DNA of 64,000 bases from Ulota crispa (GCA_963920765.1 OY987245.1:622501-686500); one strand, 5' to 3'; positions 38,541 through 52,092 are shown, numbered from the stretch's first letter. Notes: generated by a model from the letters alone, not told the origin. Made by a program: numbers and translations.

Positions 38541-39390
38541 ACCACTAGTGACCAGTCCTTCTAAGTGCAAGCGGCTGCACAGAACATCGGTTTGCTTCGA
38601 GTCTCACGCAGGCAGTGTTGCAAGTCGAGAAATTAGAGCACAAAGATTCATGGGCGCCTTTGCAAAGTGCTGCTGAACTCGCGCTCTTTGGACATGAAAG
38701 CAATGTTGATTGCCATGGCACGGAGTGTACCACCACGACAGTAATGTAGCTGTTTGGGGGACATTCATTATTATTATATATGACAAATGCACTTGAACTA
38801 GCGAGCTTGTGGCGCAATTCCAGCTTCAACTTGGCCGTCTCCATTGAACCTGGCTCAAAAGAATCTATTCAATCTCCGACATCATGTCGGGACCATTAGT
38901 GTTTCCCAACTCATGGGAGCCGTGATGTGGCGAACCTAATGGATGTTTTTTGAAGCAAATTGTGTCTACGACTCTACGTCTCGTTCATGCCTTTGATTGT
39001 CTGCTTTCGATTCTAAATTCCACAATTGACGGAGTTCGAAACGTTCTTGAAGCTTCTATAGAAGAGTATTTTTCTCTATAACAAAACTCATTGTAGTTGA
39101 CCTGCACCACCAGATGAAATGCTGCGTAAAATTTTGGTGCAACAAGGAACCCTTGTAGCTCGCTTTTGCTACAGAGCATTTTTTGGTACCCTAATTTCCA
39201 AGATGAGCCGCATTGCTATGGAAATCTCTTCGAAGGAGCTTCCGTTAGGTATGCACATGTGCTTTGCCGTCTTTTTTTTCTCTCTCTCTCTTCGATTAAA
39301 ATATTCTCTGCAATCATGTGTCCCTCGGTATACCAATCTTTGTGTATTCGGCGCTGTGAATTTGCTCAACCAATACTGAGCTTTGTCTAG
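38541..39390. other. Stretch upstream of the thioesterase
   Basis: Higher in GC than the DNA before it. It may hold the promoter and first exon of the thioesterase. A frame ending MEISSKELPL at about 39,240 meets a GTATGC donor, but its phase does not fit the next exon, so I leave the first exon open. Confidence 0.4.
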
Positions 39391-41689
39391 GGAATTGTTA
39401 CAGGCAGTGTTGGATTTGCTGGGGTCTGTATCATTCTTGCAGCGATTGCCAACAGCTTCATTTCAGCAAGTGGTTCAAGCAGTTCGGCTCAAGCACTTCG
39501 GTATCTCTTCTAGCCCCCTATCTCTTGCTCTTTCTTTTGTGGTGTTGCTAACTGTACATGTCATCTAATGTGTTACAAGATTTAGCGGACTGATTCTACA
39601 TAACCATATCTTTGCTATTCACCTGAATTCTTATCTTCTTTTGCTTTCATTTGAGAATTGGGGCTTTGTATCTGGTGGCAGGGGCAGGCGAGTCGGTAGT
39701 TAAAACAGGCAAACCAGGTGAAGGACTGTACATAATCTTGAAGGGTGAGGTAAGTGAGAGTTTGCATCTGAGCCTATGTTGACCTAATCTAAATTTTGTT
39801 AGTAATCCTCCTTTTCTAGAAAGCTTAGCTGCAGTAAACCTTGCAAATTGTTATGCTATTTGAGATGTAATCCCTACCAATTGCTACTTGGCTCGGTTTT
39901 TTCAGAACACCTCTAGAGTATTGCGTTATAGACGTTACAAGAACCATGGTACCTTTGTGGTAGAGAGTAGTTCTGTTGTCAAGGATTTACGTCTTTTGGC
40001 ACTGTCCCTTGAGCCTTCTGTTGAAAATATTGACCTCTGTATGTTGATCCAAGCAGGCTGAATTAGAAAGGCCATAGAGGATCACTTAAAGCCACACATT
40101 CCATCATTTCTGAGGAAGGATGATCATTTTGAACAAGGTAAGACCCCCTCCCGTCCAATAAGATTTGTGAAGCAAGTACAAAGTTTGGGATAAACCCCTT
40201 GGTTTTGAATCAATGTACAGAGCAACAATCATCAAGTACAAATATCTAAAAGAGGGAGTTATTGGTTGGTAGGATGCCTTGGATCAAGCAAGCAACGTCA
40301 TAGTCACGATATAGTTGCTAGCTCGGAGGTACAATCATCAAATAAGCACTCTGTATCTGCCTTATTTGCTAGCCAGTTAGGGCAGATTTCATATTATGTT
40401 CTAATTCTTGACATTTTATGCTAATCCAGTGGGGTTTTGAATTAATATCAGGTGTCTTGTATTGTTATCCCACACAAGCAAGCTCAATGGCTCTCTCCAG
40501 CATCTACATGGAGACACGAACCGTGAGATTTGGCTCTAGTAGAGCGTCTGTTACAGCTGAAATTTGTTGAGGTAAGGCCAAGGGACCGCTGCCCTTTGTG
40601 TCATTGTAAGCATATTAACCAATGTGTACAAATGTGATTTTCGGAAAAATCACAATGGCATCCAATTTCGCAGTTCTGACGTGTCTATATGGGTGCCAGG
40701 ATGACTTATTTCAGTCCTATTGCATGCCTAAGGCACCTACCTTTTGGACCAACATGTATGGAGGCCACATGGTGGGCCTGGTAAGTGATTTTTTATGTCC
40801 ATTGTCAAACACGGATAATAACGTTGGATATTGACCCAGGAAGTAGGCTTGCCTTGTGCTCAAGTGCATTTCTTTCTGTCTATTTTATTTGGCAAGAGAT
40901 TATCCGTAACATTATTTTGTTTGTAGGCTTTAGGAGCTGCATCCAAGACGGTTGATCCATCTCTAGGCATGCACAACTTTCATTCGTAATTTTTACGCTC
41001 TGGCAACCCTAATAGTACGTTCTTCTTCTCTTTCCTTATTGCACGCAATTAACAGGGTTATCGGATAAATTAGATTGTGTATGATCATAGGGAGGCCTCT
41101 GTATGACCAATAAAACCATATGGAGACCTCCCCATGAATCAAATACTTTCCTTTTGATTTTTTTATAAGTCCTTGAAATAGTCTAATCACTAGAAGAAAA
41201 AGGCCAATAGAAAAAGGCCAATAAACAACTGCAGCTGGCAACTATGTGGTGACTATATGGCAATTACATTTCATTTGGGAATGGAGCTTTTGAAGCCATC
41301 ACAACTGCAAAACATTTTCAATCATATTCTAGTCAAAAGCAGTTGTGTAGCAGTCATTATGACTTAGTGATATCTACCACGACTGCAGCTTCATCCATAA
41401 GACCTTCATCCATGAAATTTCAATTTTTTTTGTGGTCACAACCCCTACTGCCCTTCTTTTTCCTTCTTGTCTTGAAATCTTTTTCACATATCCCAAGACA
41501 GCATTCAATGTACCCTTCTTTTTCCTTTGTCTCTTGAAATCTTTTTCACATATCTCAAGATAGCATTCAGTGTACATCTGACACATGTGTCACTTACTAC
41601 CACGTGTCCAAAATCTAGTTGTTGGAAAGTTTTTTTTTAAATGATTCTTTTTTGTATCACACTACCTTTGTAATATGACATGACTACTT

Positions 41690-42480
41690 TGCAGTCGTAT
41701 AGTAGTCATAAAGTAGTTGGGAGGTAGTTGTAATGTAGTAATAGTGCATTTGATATGTAGTTGTGATGAATTGTTGTGTGGTTGTAGTCTAGTTGTGGTG
41801 TAGTTGTAATGCAGTTGTAATATGATTATTATATAGTTGTAATGTACTTGTTACGTAGTTGTATTCTAATTGTAGTGTGGTAGTAGTGTAGTGGAAGTGA
41901 AGTGGTAGCGTAGTGGTACTGTAGTTATACTATAGTTGTATTGTAGTTGTACTATAGTTGTACTATAGTTGTATTGTAGTTGTTTATGTTGATTTTGTAA
42001 ATATTGATTTTTGAAGTTTTTTTGTTATTTTTCATTTGGTTATAATCATTGTTTGTTATAGAAAGATACAAGAGGCAATAACAATCATGCTCACAACTAC
42101 CATACAGCTATAAACAGAGAATGAATCCAAAGCAATTGACAATGTAATTTAAACTACTGCCACTCTAGTAATACACAACAAGTTTCAGTTGCTATTCAAT
42201 TGTAATCCAGTTGTCCCACATGAAAAAACCAACAACACAGTTGTAGCGCAATTGTAACGCAATTATACTGTAGTTGTACTGCAATTGTAAAGGAATGTAA
42301 CATCAACTTCAATTGTAACATAATTGGTAACCAGTTGTACTATAGTTGCCAACCAATTTTGACAAAGTCATATATTATTTGCAAAAATTGGTAGTCAATA
42401 CGTTGCAATTCAGTTGCAAACCAATTGCAACATAATTTATCTAAATCCTACAATCTACTATAGTTGCACTCTTATTGCGT
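41690..42480. repeat. GTAGTTGTA subterminal repeat array
   Basis: Dozens of imperfect 10-12 bp units such as TAGTTGTACTA and TAGTTGTAATG. They turn over in orientation after about 42,100. They belong to the 5' part of the CACTA element. Confidence 0.8.
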
Positions 42481-44219
42481 ATTGTGCTTCTATACATTGC
42501 AAACTTTTTCTAATTGTAAGATATAAGCACACAACCCTACTACTCTAAACTCTTATCAACACTTCAAAATAAACCTAAAAGTTGCATAAAACCACTTCTA
42601 AAATTTAGATTATCAAGGACTAGCAACCATATAAGCCACCTAACAAGATTCTATATACATAATGAGGTATAATTTACTAAAAATTACCTTCTTGCACCTT
42701 AAGAGCTGAAAACCACTATGCACTCAAGAGTCAATCAGAAATTCATCAAAAACTCAACATCAAGGTTCCAAATTTTGTCAAAACTAGACTTTACTACACA
42801 TCTAGCATAAAAATTTGCACAAAATTTGAGTTAGAACTCACCAAGATATGAATTTTTGAAGTTGTGCTTCAAAACTGCCATTGTAGTAGGCATCCTTCTA
42901 CTAGAAAATCCACCAAAAACTCCTCAAAGCTCAAAATCCAGCGTGCTTGGTGTCATTGGAAAGCTACTAGCATAAGGAAGAACTCAAAAAAAATCCAAAA
43001 AATAAAAATCAAATTCAAACTTACAGCAAGCAAATGAAACTAGTTAATACAAAAGAGAAGGGATTTTCATTCCCGAAAAATCTTGGCATAGCTTTGCCCT
43101 ACAAGTGAGAAGAATGAGTGGAAGAGAGGAACCATGCATGGCCTTTTATCCATGGGCCCTAGGGTACAAGAGTGGCAGCCACATCTCCACCCTCCAAACT
43201 ACCAACCCTAATCTTAATCAAGGGTCTAGATGCATTGAGAGAAAATGGACAATAAACAATTAGGTTACAACTGTGCAACAACTACATCACAATTGCACAA
43301 TAAGTGCATGACTATATAACAACCAAATGACTATACAATAACTATGAAACAATTACAAAATGATTCAATTACAATTGTGCACTTGTTTTGGGACTAATTC
43401 ATTTATTGCTTATTTTTCTTATAGTTAATGATCTAAAAACTATAACCCAATTTTAGGAATTATTCCCTTTATAACTTTAAAAAATATGTGTTTTTGACTA
43501 ATTAAATACTAGAGATGACTACAATTAATTAAAAAACTCATGTTGGCAACTTGTCCGTACAGTCATTCGTGATCGGTGTTACTAGTAGTTAGAATGTCCA
43601 TTTTTTAATTTGTAATCATTGGCTAGGGGCCAAGGGGCAAAGTGAAAGGGCTATGATATGGAGGTTAGGTGTGAAAGGACATTTTTGGGTGGAACCCACT
43701 AAATGTTTTTTTAACTTAGATTTGAAATTCATATAACAAAGGGAAGATGAAGAGGCAAATTGTTTTGAATTCAAAAAAATGAATGATTTATTTAAATTTG
43801 ATTTCAATTATTTTTATATCTTTTTTTCTACCTATTCTATTAATGGCATATACTTTTTATAGTCTTGATGGGACATCAGACATGCTCATACCTTCATTTA
43901 CCTTGGTAAATGGATTTACAAGACTCGTATTCAAAACAAAATTTCACTTGGAAATGGACTATAAACATGTTAAATGTAAACTATGAAGCATTAAGAACAA
44001 AACACTTTGCAAATTTTGAAGTTCTTACATCTAATATTGGAATGCATAAAATTATTTTAGAAGAAAGAAATGAAATTTTGTTCTTTTGGTCTTCTATCTT
44101 AAAAAAAAACTAAAATGATTGATACAATCATTTTTTTTTGGATCATAGTTCTTTTTAACTTCTAATTTTTTGTTGTCATAATGTTTTAAATATTTATATT
44201 ATTTCTTTCAATAATTTTA

Positions 44220-45161
44220 GGGAATTACTATAGTGACACCCTAAATTGCTAACGGGACACCACTTGTGAGCATGAAATGTGATTTTTAATGTTGATTTTT
44301 TATGTGGATCAAAAGATTTGTTTCACCTTTATTATTCTAACCTCTAAATGCCCAAGGGGGTAAGGACAAAACATAAATGCGTTCTAAAATGATACTTTTG
44401 TAACTTTGATGAAGTTTGCTTCAAAAGAGAAAACAAGTGCCATGATGTTTAGTAATTATCCATATAGTCAAACATTCAAAAAAAGTTTTGGATTCTTGTT
44501 TAATGAATTTAGAAGCATTTATTGTTTAATATTCATCAAAAATAGAAATTTTATTCATAGAACTTGAAAGTTGGTGTGTTTTGTTAAAATTCGACATTCC
44601 ATTTCAAAGTTCAAAAATGCAATATTTTTGATGGAGAGAACATCATTGGTTTCCCAAAATAGTAAATTTTGTAAGATGAGCAAATATTGAAGTGTTTTTC
44701 TTTGAAAAATTCTCCTTGGTGGAGTTTAGCTTGGATTGACATGATTCGGATTAGGCAAGATAGTAGACTTGATTCCCTATATGAAAATATTTTTAGTTTT
44801 TTCAAAATATGTTTTTTTTCATTTCGGGCAGCCCGCAAAAAAAGGCAGCAACCAAAAAATGGTCGATTGAGCTTTTAGGGGCTAAGGCTATACTAAAAAA
44901 AATTAGGTGTGCTTAAACTTGAAACTCAAAATATGGGACTTTTGAGTTACTTAACTCAAAAATACATCAAAAATTAATATTGGTGCAATAATATTTCAAT
45001 AAAAATTTGTATTTGTCATGTTTCTTACAAGGAAGTGGTAATGTTGTGATTGAATGACAATGGACCACTTGAATAAATAAAAAAACAGCATTAAATTAAC
45101 GAATTTCATGCTCACATGGCGTATCCCATTAGCAATTTAGGGTGTCACGGTAGTAATTCCC
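44220..45161. mobile_element. GGGAATTAC-terminus element, 942 bp, nested in the CACTA element
   Basis: Inverted ends of about 60 bp: GGGAATTACTATAGTGACAC at left and the complement of GGGAATTACTACCGTGACAC at right, continuing through CCTAAATTGCTAA and GAGCATGAAAT. TAATTTTA is duplicated exactly on both sides (44,212-44,219 and 45,162-45,169). It must be younger than the CACTA insertion. No transposase frame. Confidence 0.8.
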
Positions 45162-45436
45162 TAATTTTATTGCAATAAAACTAAGCTTTTTGGAATTTTT
45201 AAAGTTGTATAAAAGGTTCAAGTGATCAAGCTTAGAAATATTCTTTTTAAATATTAAAAACAAATTTGTGATGATTTAATAATTATATGTATATTAACAC
45301 ATTAATTGTAACCATTAACTCTATTGGAATTTAAGTCAATAAAGCAGCATTTAAATTTAAAAATTGTTGTAAATTTGATCACAACATTTGATAATTTCCA
45401 CATATCTAAGTTGGATTGTATTTAATTGGTGGATTA

Positions 45437-45626
45437 GTTTTTTTTTTTTTTTTTTTTTTCCCAAAAATTAAAAGAACAAAGATATTTTGTAGAACATGCA
45501 TAACTCTCAATTGATACTTTGGACTAGTTTAAGGAATTGATTGTAAATTACATATGTTTCATCATCTAATTCAAAATATTTGTATTTTTCTTCTATTTTA
45601 TATATATATATATATATATACATACA

Positions 45627-45686
<60 letters not shown>

Positions 45687-45714
45687 TATACATACATATA
45701 TATGTATATATATA
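45437..45714. repeat. Poly-T tract and TA/CATA microsatellite
   Basis: A T run of about 23 at 45,437-45,459, then alternating TA and CATA blocks from 45,600 to 45,714, inside the CACTA element. Confidence 0.9.
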
Positions 45715-46585
45715 CATAGATAGTTTTTAGATTTTAAAAACCAATTTTGAAACTTTCAAATAGTTAAGTAAAAACTAAAAATTGAATTTGATAAATAAAA
45801 CCAGTAATTTGTCTAATTAGAATGGTTAATAGGCTAAAACAGCATCAATACTTTTGAGAAGTGGATTGGTTGATTATTTAATAATACTTGGATTAAATAA
45901 AAATAACCATTAAATGAAAAAAAACCCAACCTAATTTTTTCATTTTTTAAATATATTTACTATGCTTTAAACTTTTATAATACCAATGTATCATCAAAAT
46001 TTTAATTAGCATCACTATTTACTACAATAAGATTTTTGAAGTTTAACGTTAATAAAATCAACAAATAAATATGCATAATTAATTAATGATGTTATTGATT
46101 ATGTTTTGGTTTATATTTATTGAAGCTTATCAGTATGCAAAAGTTTCTATGTAAATTTTAGATCATAATTATAACTGATTTAGACTTAATAATTCAAGAA
46201 ATAAACAAACTCTACAATAATATTCCATCAATTTTGCAATTATTGTCCAAAGAAATAATGAGTCTTATGATTGATAGTTGTTATAAAACAAACTAATCTA
46301 AATCAAGCATGGTAGTCATAAAAAATTTGTATGGTCTTTGTATCAATAGTAATTTTTATTGTAATCTAAGCTCCAAATATTGTTAAGTCATTGTTAATTA
46401 TAATGCACTTGTTTATTTGATTGCATGTTAATCATTATGTATTTACAATTCTAAAATAACCAAAACATAATTACAATTAACAATATTTCAATTGATTAAT
46501 GTTGAACTGCATTTATTTATATAATTTTATGTTTGTTACCATTTAGGGGTAATTACAAAACAACTACAAGCACAGTTAAAATAAA

Positions 46586-46587
<2 letters not shown>

Positions 46588-46647
<60 letters not shown>
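46588..46647. repeat. AT microsatellite
   Basis: About 30 TA units inside the CACTA element, just before its 3' subterminal repeats. Confidence 0.9.
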
Positions 46648-46650
<3 letters not shown>

Positions 46651-49600
46651 ATTAACAATTGCAACGCAACTCTATCACAACTGACCCAATGAAATACATT
46701 CACACCCATCTTGAACTGGATTTTTGTAGTAGAGAGTGCTGCCTAGGGCAACAAAATGTAAGGAAAAAAATTCACATGAACAAGAACTGGAGAAAAAATA
46801 AAAATAAAATTGGTGTAGTTGTGTTCTAGTTGTGTTTTAGTAGGGCTATAGTAGTATCATGAACCCACCTTCGACTACATTACAACTATGTTGGATGACA
46901 TAAGCCACATCATTAGTTTACATCCAAGAAGTGATAGAAAATAAATGATGAAAATGTCTATATCCCTTGTAGTTGTCACCTTGATTTTTGTAATTGTATA
47001 TGCAACTGTAGTACGATTACGTACAACTGCTATACAATTGGATATCTTCCACGTCAACCTTTTGGCAAGTCAACTGCTTTTTCCCTAGTCACTGCATTCC
47101 TTGCAATTGTCTTGAACATGGTAGTTGGGAGGTTGCAATCGTTTTTACCCCCATATCCTTCTAGTGAATTTTTGTGATTATTTTTTGACAAAGCTACAGA
47201 AACAGTTCAAAGGACTCATTGTTTTAACGACATGGCACAAAGCAGAGAATTTATTTATCAAGATTGTTTGTTAGTTTGTATTTATGGAGAGGTTTGATAT
47301 ATGGGATTACCTATTACTATAGTACCTATTAATTTCAAGGTAGAGAGGATTTGAAATGGTCACATATTTGCAACACATGTACTAGCTGTACAGAAAGGGA
47401 AAACATGCTTCACCATGTATGTATCTTTTCAGGTAATGTCTACATCCTATTGAAGTACTTCGTTATCAGCTTGTTAGAATGCACTGGACCACAGATACTG
47501 TATTGTGGAGAAGGAGAACTATAATTTGTTTGACTAAGTATTTTACACTATTCCAAGCATTTTGTGTCATGATCCTCTAATTGACTAGCTTAAATCCCTA
47601 TTTTCTCATTCTCAAGACCAGAACATTCTCTTTTTGTTGGAACCCTAATTTGTGTTTTTGCTTGTAGCATCTTCTAGCATTCTAGTCTTTCTTTTAATGT
47701 GATTGAATCGTTCTCCTAAATTCTTCTTTCGAACTGCAGAGAGCTGAAGATGGACTTGAGTATCAGTATCCAATGCCAACTACAATTGGTCTATATGAGG
47801 TAAATTTCAATTCCCATGAACATGTAACGTTCTAATTAATCCTTATGTCAAAAATGTGCAAGTATTCTTTTTCTAGATGCACTGTGATTTTTGGTGGACA
47901 CCCCTCCCTCGTGTAAAAAAATCCATTATTTCTGGTCGCTGGTGTCCAGAACCTGTTTATATCTCAGATATTGGGCATGCATATATCTATCTATTTGTGC
48001 AATGTTTAAATGTTGGTCTTGGTTGCAGCTCCCGACTTACGAGGATTTGCTGGGGCCTCTATGTGACAACCAACGCCTATTTAAGTATGTGTACTTACAC
48101 GTCCTTCCCCTTTTTAGCAAAGTTACTTTTTACTCCACTTTGTTGTCATTAGCATATTTGGAGCCTTTCGTTTTGGTTTGTTTGCAATTCAATTTCAATC
48201 TAAACCATTATTATTTTTTGTTTAGGCATAATCAGCAGGCATTTTCATCAAGCTTGAAAATGGGCCCAACATTAGACTTGCAGTATGTAGACTGTAGGAG
48301 TTCGTTGAATCTTGAACCTCAGGATCCTCGGTATGTATCCATATCTTCTGAATATTGAAATTTCAGTGCGTTTCGAATATTATCCTGTAAGGAAGTGGAT
48401 GCACTGGACATCTGATGTTCGTGTTGAAGGAACATTTTACGCATGTACTCCGTACATAGTTGAGTAACTGTTGAAAATGAGCTGATAGCATTGTGTGTAA
48501 ATATTGTCCGCTTCTTTTGGCTATGGTTGTAAGGCTTGTCAAATTTCTCATCTAATGGAAACGGATTCTGTTTAGACAGAGAGTTTGGATGCGAACAGAA
48601 GGAAAGCTGAGCAATGGCCCGGCTCTTCATAGGTACATTTATTTGACTCTTCTCGTTGAGAACATGAATGGTTGGCAACCTTATAATACTCCTCGTTGGA
48701 TGGAAAGAAGTCTGAGGATTACTTTAGATTGCATAGGTTGAAGCAACAAGACACCCTACAGCTTTATTGGTGCATGCATCATTTTTTAGTCATTTCATTT
48801 GTTCAATGTCAACTTTACACTAGTCTGAGTAACAAAAACGAGCATGAAAAGGCGGTAAGGCAAGATAATTCAATATTGCGCAAGCTCTATTGTATTTGTA
48901 TGATAAGTATATGCTCTTTGAAAAATCTTCAATAGTAAATCTACGCTCATCGCAGAATGTTCCATTCTAGGACATGGGAATTAATGCTAGGATGTAGTAC
49001 CACCGATTGACTTTGACCTCTTAAAGCTCATGCGTATAATATGCAAACCAACTTTCTGAACTACACCTAAGTTGAGAAATAATTTGCCAATGTACAATTA
49101 AGAAATCAGAGCTCCCCAACAGAAGGCGTTTACAAGAATTTGCGAGGTTATAGATCAACCTACCTTATGCTAACAATGTTCAAAATGACAAGGTTTCAAG
49201 CTACTTCTCATTAGGTGTCATAAACTTCACCGAATCATTTTAAACTTGTTTTTTTTAATATAATTTTCAAGCTTTTTGTTGCTTCTTCTGCAACCTAAAG
49301 TGACCCTTAATATTATGTGAAGAGGACTTGCTTAAGTCACGGTCTGCCCAGTGAGCGTAGGTAATCACAGAGGCAGTGGGATGATGATTCAACCAGGTGT
49401 GCAGCATCTTACGCGTTTGATTGGTCTTTTCTGGAGACGGCATTGGGACCCCACAACAAGCTGGTGAACCGGTATCCCATAGTGGGCCTCAGTTTGGACC
49501 ACTTGTAAGACTTCTCCTCCCACTCACCAACCCCTTTAGAGACATTTCTTTTTGTTTGTTTAATTTTCATTGAGTTACTATTGTTTTCATACTACATTGT

Positions 49601-51058
49601 CTACCTCGTGTCAACAGCATCTTCGCTGACATTAATCATGCGGTGCAGGACATGGTTTCACCGACCCTTTCGGGCAGAGGAGTATCTCCTTGTTGGGGTA
49701 CAGACACCATTCCACCAGTTTAAATTCTATCCAAGTGATGCTTGAATGTGTGTTTTCACCTCAAATCTTATAAAATGGAGTTTGTGCATGTTGTTGGGTT
49801 CAGATGGAGAGCCCGTGGGCATGTGATTCACGTGCTCTCTGCCATGGTCGAGTCTATATACAAAGTGGCGAGGTAGGGATATCTGTCCTGCCCTTAAATA
49901 CCATAGTCTGCAACACTACTCTACTCAGATTGTACTCTTACAACTAAAAAGTCTGAAACCAAAGCTGGCTAGTTTGTACCATGCAAGACCCTGGAGGAGG
50001 AACCCAACATACTACTGCCAGTTGTGTACTCACACAAATAGGCTCCACAACATGAACTTCCTCTATTTTGTGCTTGTGTAGCTCCCTTACTCCTCATGAT
50101 GAAACTGTTTACCCGAAGGATACATTCACACTTGGTGTTAGGAGAGGTATTAGCAATATGAATGTAGTCTAAAAGTGCGTCCAAATACATCTAATTTTCC
50201 CTTGCTACTACCCCTCTTAACACCAAGTATAAACATACCGTAATGCACGTAGTAAGTATACAAGTAGAAAAGACCATCTTGAACGTTTGTAGATGACGTC
50301 CCTCAAATCCTAGCTTAAATATTGCTCTTCAATGCTTTTGTAACTCACAAATCTCATGAAGTAGAGTGTGTGTGATTCCTAGGTTGTGCAAGTTGTCTCG
50401 CTTAGGATCTAATAAAGTACTTACTAAAAAGGCTCCTACATGAGGATTTCATAGGCTTTTGAATTTTAGACGATACTGGGAGAAAGGATTCTTAGTACTT
50501 TGTTGCCTTCTTTTACCTTGATTAATCTTAAGGTTTGCACGGTGGGTCCTCTACACTGCAACGACTCTGGTTCATCAATGACAGTTGCAAAACCAATACG
50601 CCTACTAAGTATGTGTTGTGTTGTGTTGGCTTTTCGGTGCTGCAGCTTGTTGCCTCTTTGGCTCAAGAAGGAACAATACGAGTGTTTACTTCGCCGCAAA
50701 AGGAACAGGATCTGGTTGCCAAGTTGTAGTTTCACTTTATACATACACATACACAAGGGAACAAATCATAAAACCTGCCACTAAAGACCCGCAGCTTTGC
50801 TCACATGAAAGTGGAGAGGTGTGGATGTGTGTTCCTGGCTAGGGTCAAATTGTCCCGGACCCAATTTCCATGACAGATAGACAGACAGAAAAATAATAAT
50901 GGGATGGGAAAAGACCTGACTGGACAATTTGCAATTCTGCATCCCTTGCCTGGAAAGGTATCCTCCTTCACAATGAAATGTATGACCAGCGTATTAACGG
51001 TTTCTTTTAATTGTCCTGGTCTATGCATGCTTCTCTGGTTACAATGCCGTAATCCAAA

Positions 51059-51297
51059 CGACGCTATTTTGTGAGCGTAAATTGGTGAGCCTGTGAGCGG
51101 TGAGCCAAGATTTGGTGAACATGAATCAATTTTGAACTCCAAATCAGTAAAAAAATTTAAAACATGTTAAATTTTTCAAAAAATATAAGTTTAAAATGTT
51201 TAATTATAAAGCCCTAATTATAGGTGAAAATTATTATTTTGACAAAAAAATATAGGCTCACTGCTCATGAATCCGTGCTCATGATATAGCATCCCCG
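51059..51297. mobile_element. Miniature element with long target duplication, Mutator-like
   Basis: GCCGTAATCCAAA (51,046-51,058) and GCCGTAATCCCAA (51,298-51,310) flank the element, 12 of 13 identical. The ends are CGACGCTATTTTGTGAGC and the complement of GGATGCTATATCATGAGC. A duplication of nine or more bases fits Mutator-like elements. It lies 330 bp after the thioesterase stop. Confidence 0.55.
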
Positions 51298-51682
51298 GCC
51301 GTAATCCCAAGCATATGTTGTCACTGTCTCATTAGCTAAACTCATTGGAAAAAAGTTGTAAACCATAGTTTTTGTTGCAAGCTCTCAGAGCAACCACAAT
51401 AATGCAATTCTGCACATTTTGATTGAGGGAAACCACTTGGCATTATATCTGATAATCCTCCAGGGGACTCTTGGCTCTCAAGTGTTGTCATCTGCATTAA
51501 ATGTCGTTCATCTGAATGTCAACCTGCATGTGATACGGTAGTGCAAAAAGTATGCTATCTAAAAACGGTGTTTTGGGGATTATTGATAAATAGAAAGCCC
51601 TCAATAAGATACATATTTTTCTACGTTGCGAACAATTTTAAGTGCTTGAATCCAGGTGTACATAAAGGGACCTATTTGCTTA

Positions 51683-52092
51683 GGGAATTGATATGGGCAC
51701 ACCCGCGGTTTGATATATGCACACCCCACCTGAGGTAAATTTTAGATTTTTACCATCTAAAAGCTGAATTTGAAAATTTTAAATTCAAATTTGGTCTTAA
51801 AGACCTTAATTTAGTTTAGAATTGTAAAGGAGGTTACAATTGAATAACACCCAATGAAAAAGCGTAGCTAGGGGACAAATTATAATTTTTACTTTTGTTT
51901 GTAAAAAAACTAAGCTTTTTCATTAGGTGTTGTTCAATTGTAACCTCCTTTTTGGTTTTAGACTAAATCAAGGTCTCTAAGCCCATATTTGAATTCAAAA
52001 TTTTCAAACTCAGCTTTTGATGGTAAAAATCTAAAATATATCCCATGGGGGTGTGCATATATCAAACCTAGGGTGTGCCCATATCAATTCCG
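51683..52092. mobile_element. Foldback element, 410 bp, 8-bp duplication
   Basis: It begins GGGAATTGATATGGGCACACC and ends in the complement; most of its length is a long hairpin. TTTGCTTA is duplicated exactly (51,675-51,682 and 52,093-52,100). The last base is changed (CCG instead of CCC). It is clearly homologous to 62,971-63,381. Confidence 0.8.

Larger units (their letters stand above)
41188..47166. mobile_element. CACTA (En/Spm-type) transposon, about 5,979 bp, non-autonomous
   Basis: The left end is CACTAGAAGAAAAAGG and the right end CCATATCCTTCTAGTG, whose complement is CACTAGAAGGATATGG. AAT is duplicated at both flanks (41,185-41,187 and 47,167-47,169), as expected of CACTA elements. 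The first 1.3 kb and last 0.5 kb are filled with short repeats around GTAGTTGTA or its complement TACAACTAC, like the subterminal repeats where CACTA transposases bind. No long reading frame remains, so it cannot move by itself. It sits in the acyl-CoA thioesterase gene, between the exon ending near 41,016 and the exon at 47,740. A 942-bp element and several microsatellites lie inside. Confidence 0.85.
39391..50729 (+). pseudogene. Acyl-CoA thioesterase with cyclic-nucleotide-binding-like domain, interrupted by a CACTA element
   Basis: Exons read: 39391-39500, 39682-39749, 40057-40137, 40273-40328, 40452-40571, 40715-40780, 40927 to about 41016, then after the transposon 47740-47799, 48029-48084, 48226-48330, 48576-48632, 49397-49504, 49649-49697, 49804-49872 and 50646-50729. 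The order matches plant acyl-CoA thioesterase II: a cyclic-nucleotide-binding-like start (LLGSVSFLQRLP, GKPGEGLYIILKGE), the first hotdog (MYGGHMVGLALGAASKTVD, HNFHS) and the second (WMRTEGKLSNGPALHR, SLDHLTWFHRPFRAEEYLL, ALCHGRVYIQSGE, LVASLAQEGTIR). Such enzymes, usually peroxisomal, hydrolyse acyl-CoA. The last four residues, VAKL, may be a weak peroxisome signal. Exon 3 needs a frame change near 40,075, exon 5 has an in-frame TGA, exon 7 has TAA after HNFHS, and the exon expected to carry a YQVxRxRDG...ATRRV-like block is not found. The 3' exons are clean, suggesting recent decay. Confidence 0.8.

Noticed and set aside
37996-38570. Three long minus-strand frames of repeated [16 protein letters not shown] and LWGGVDGW type
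   Set aside because: They are the three readings of a 24-bp minisatellite with no stop codon, not proteins.
39119-39250. First exon of the thioesterase (frame ending MEISSKELPL)
   Set aside because: Its donor phase does not match the next exon, so it was not joined to the model.
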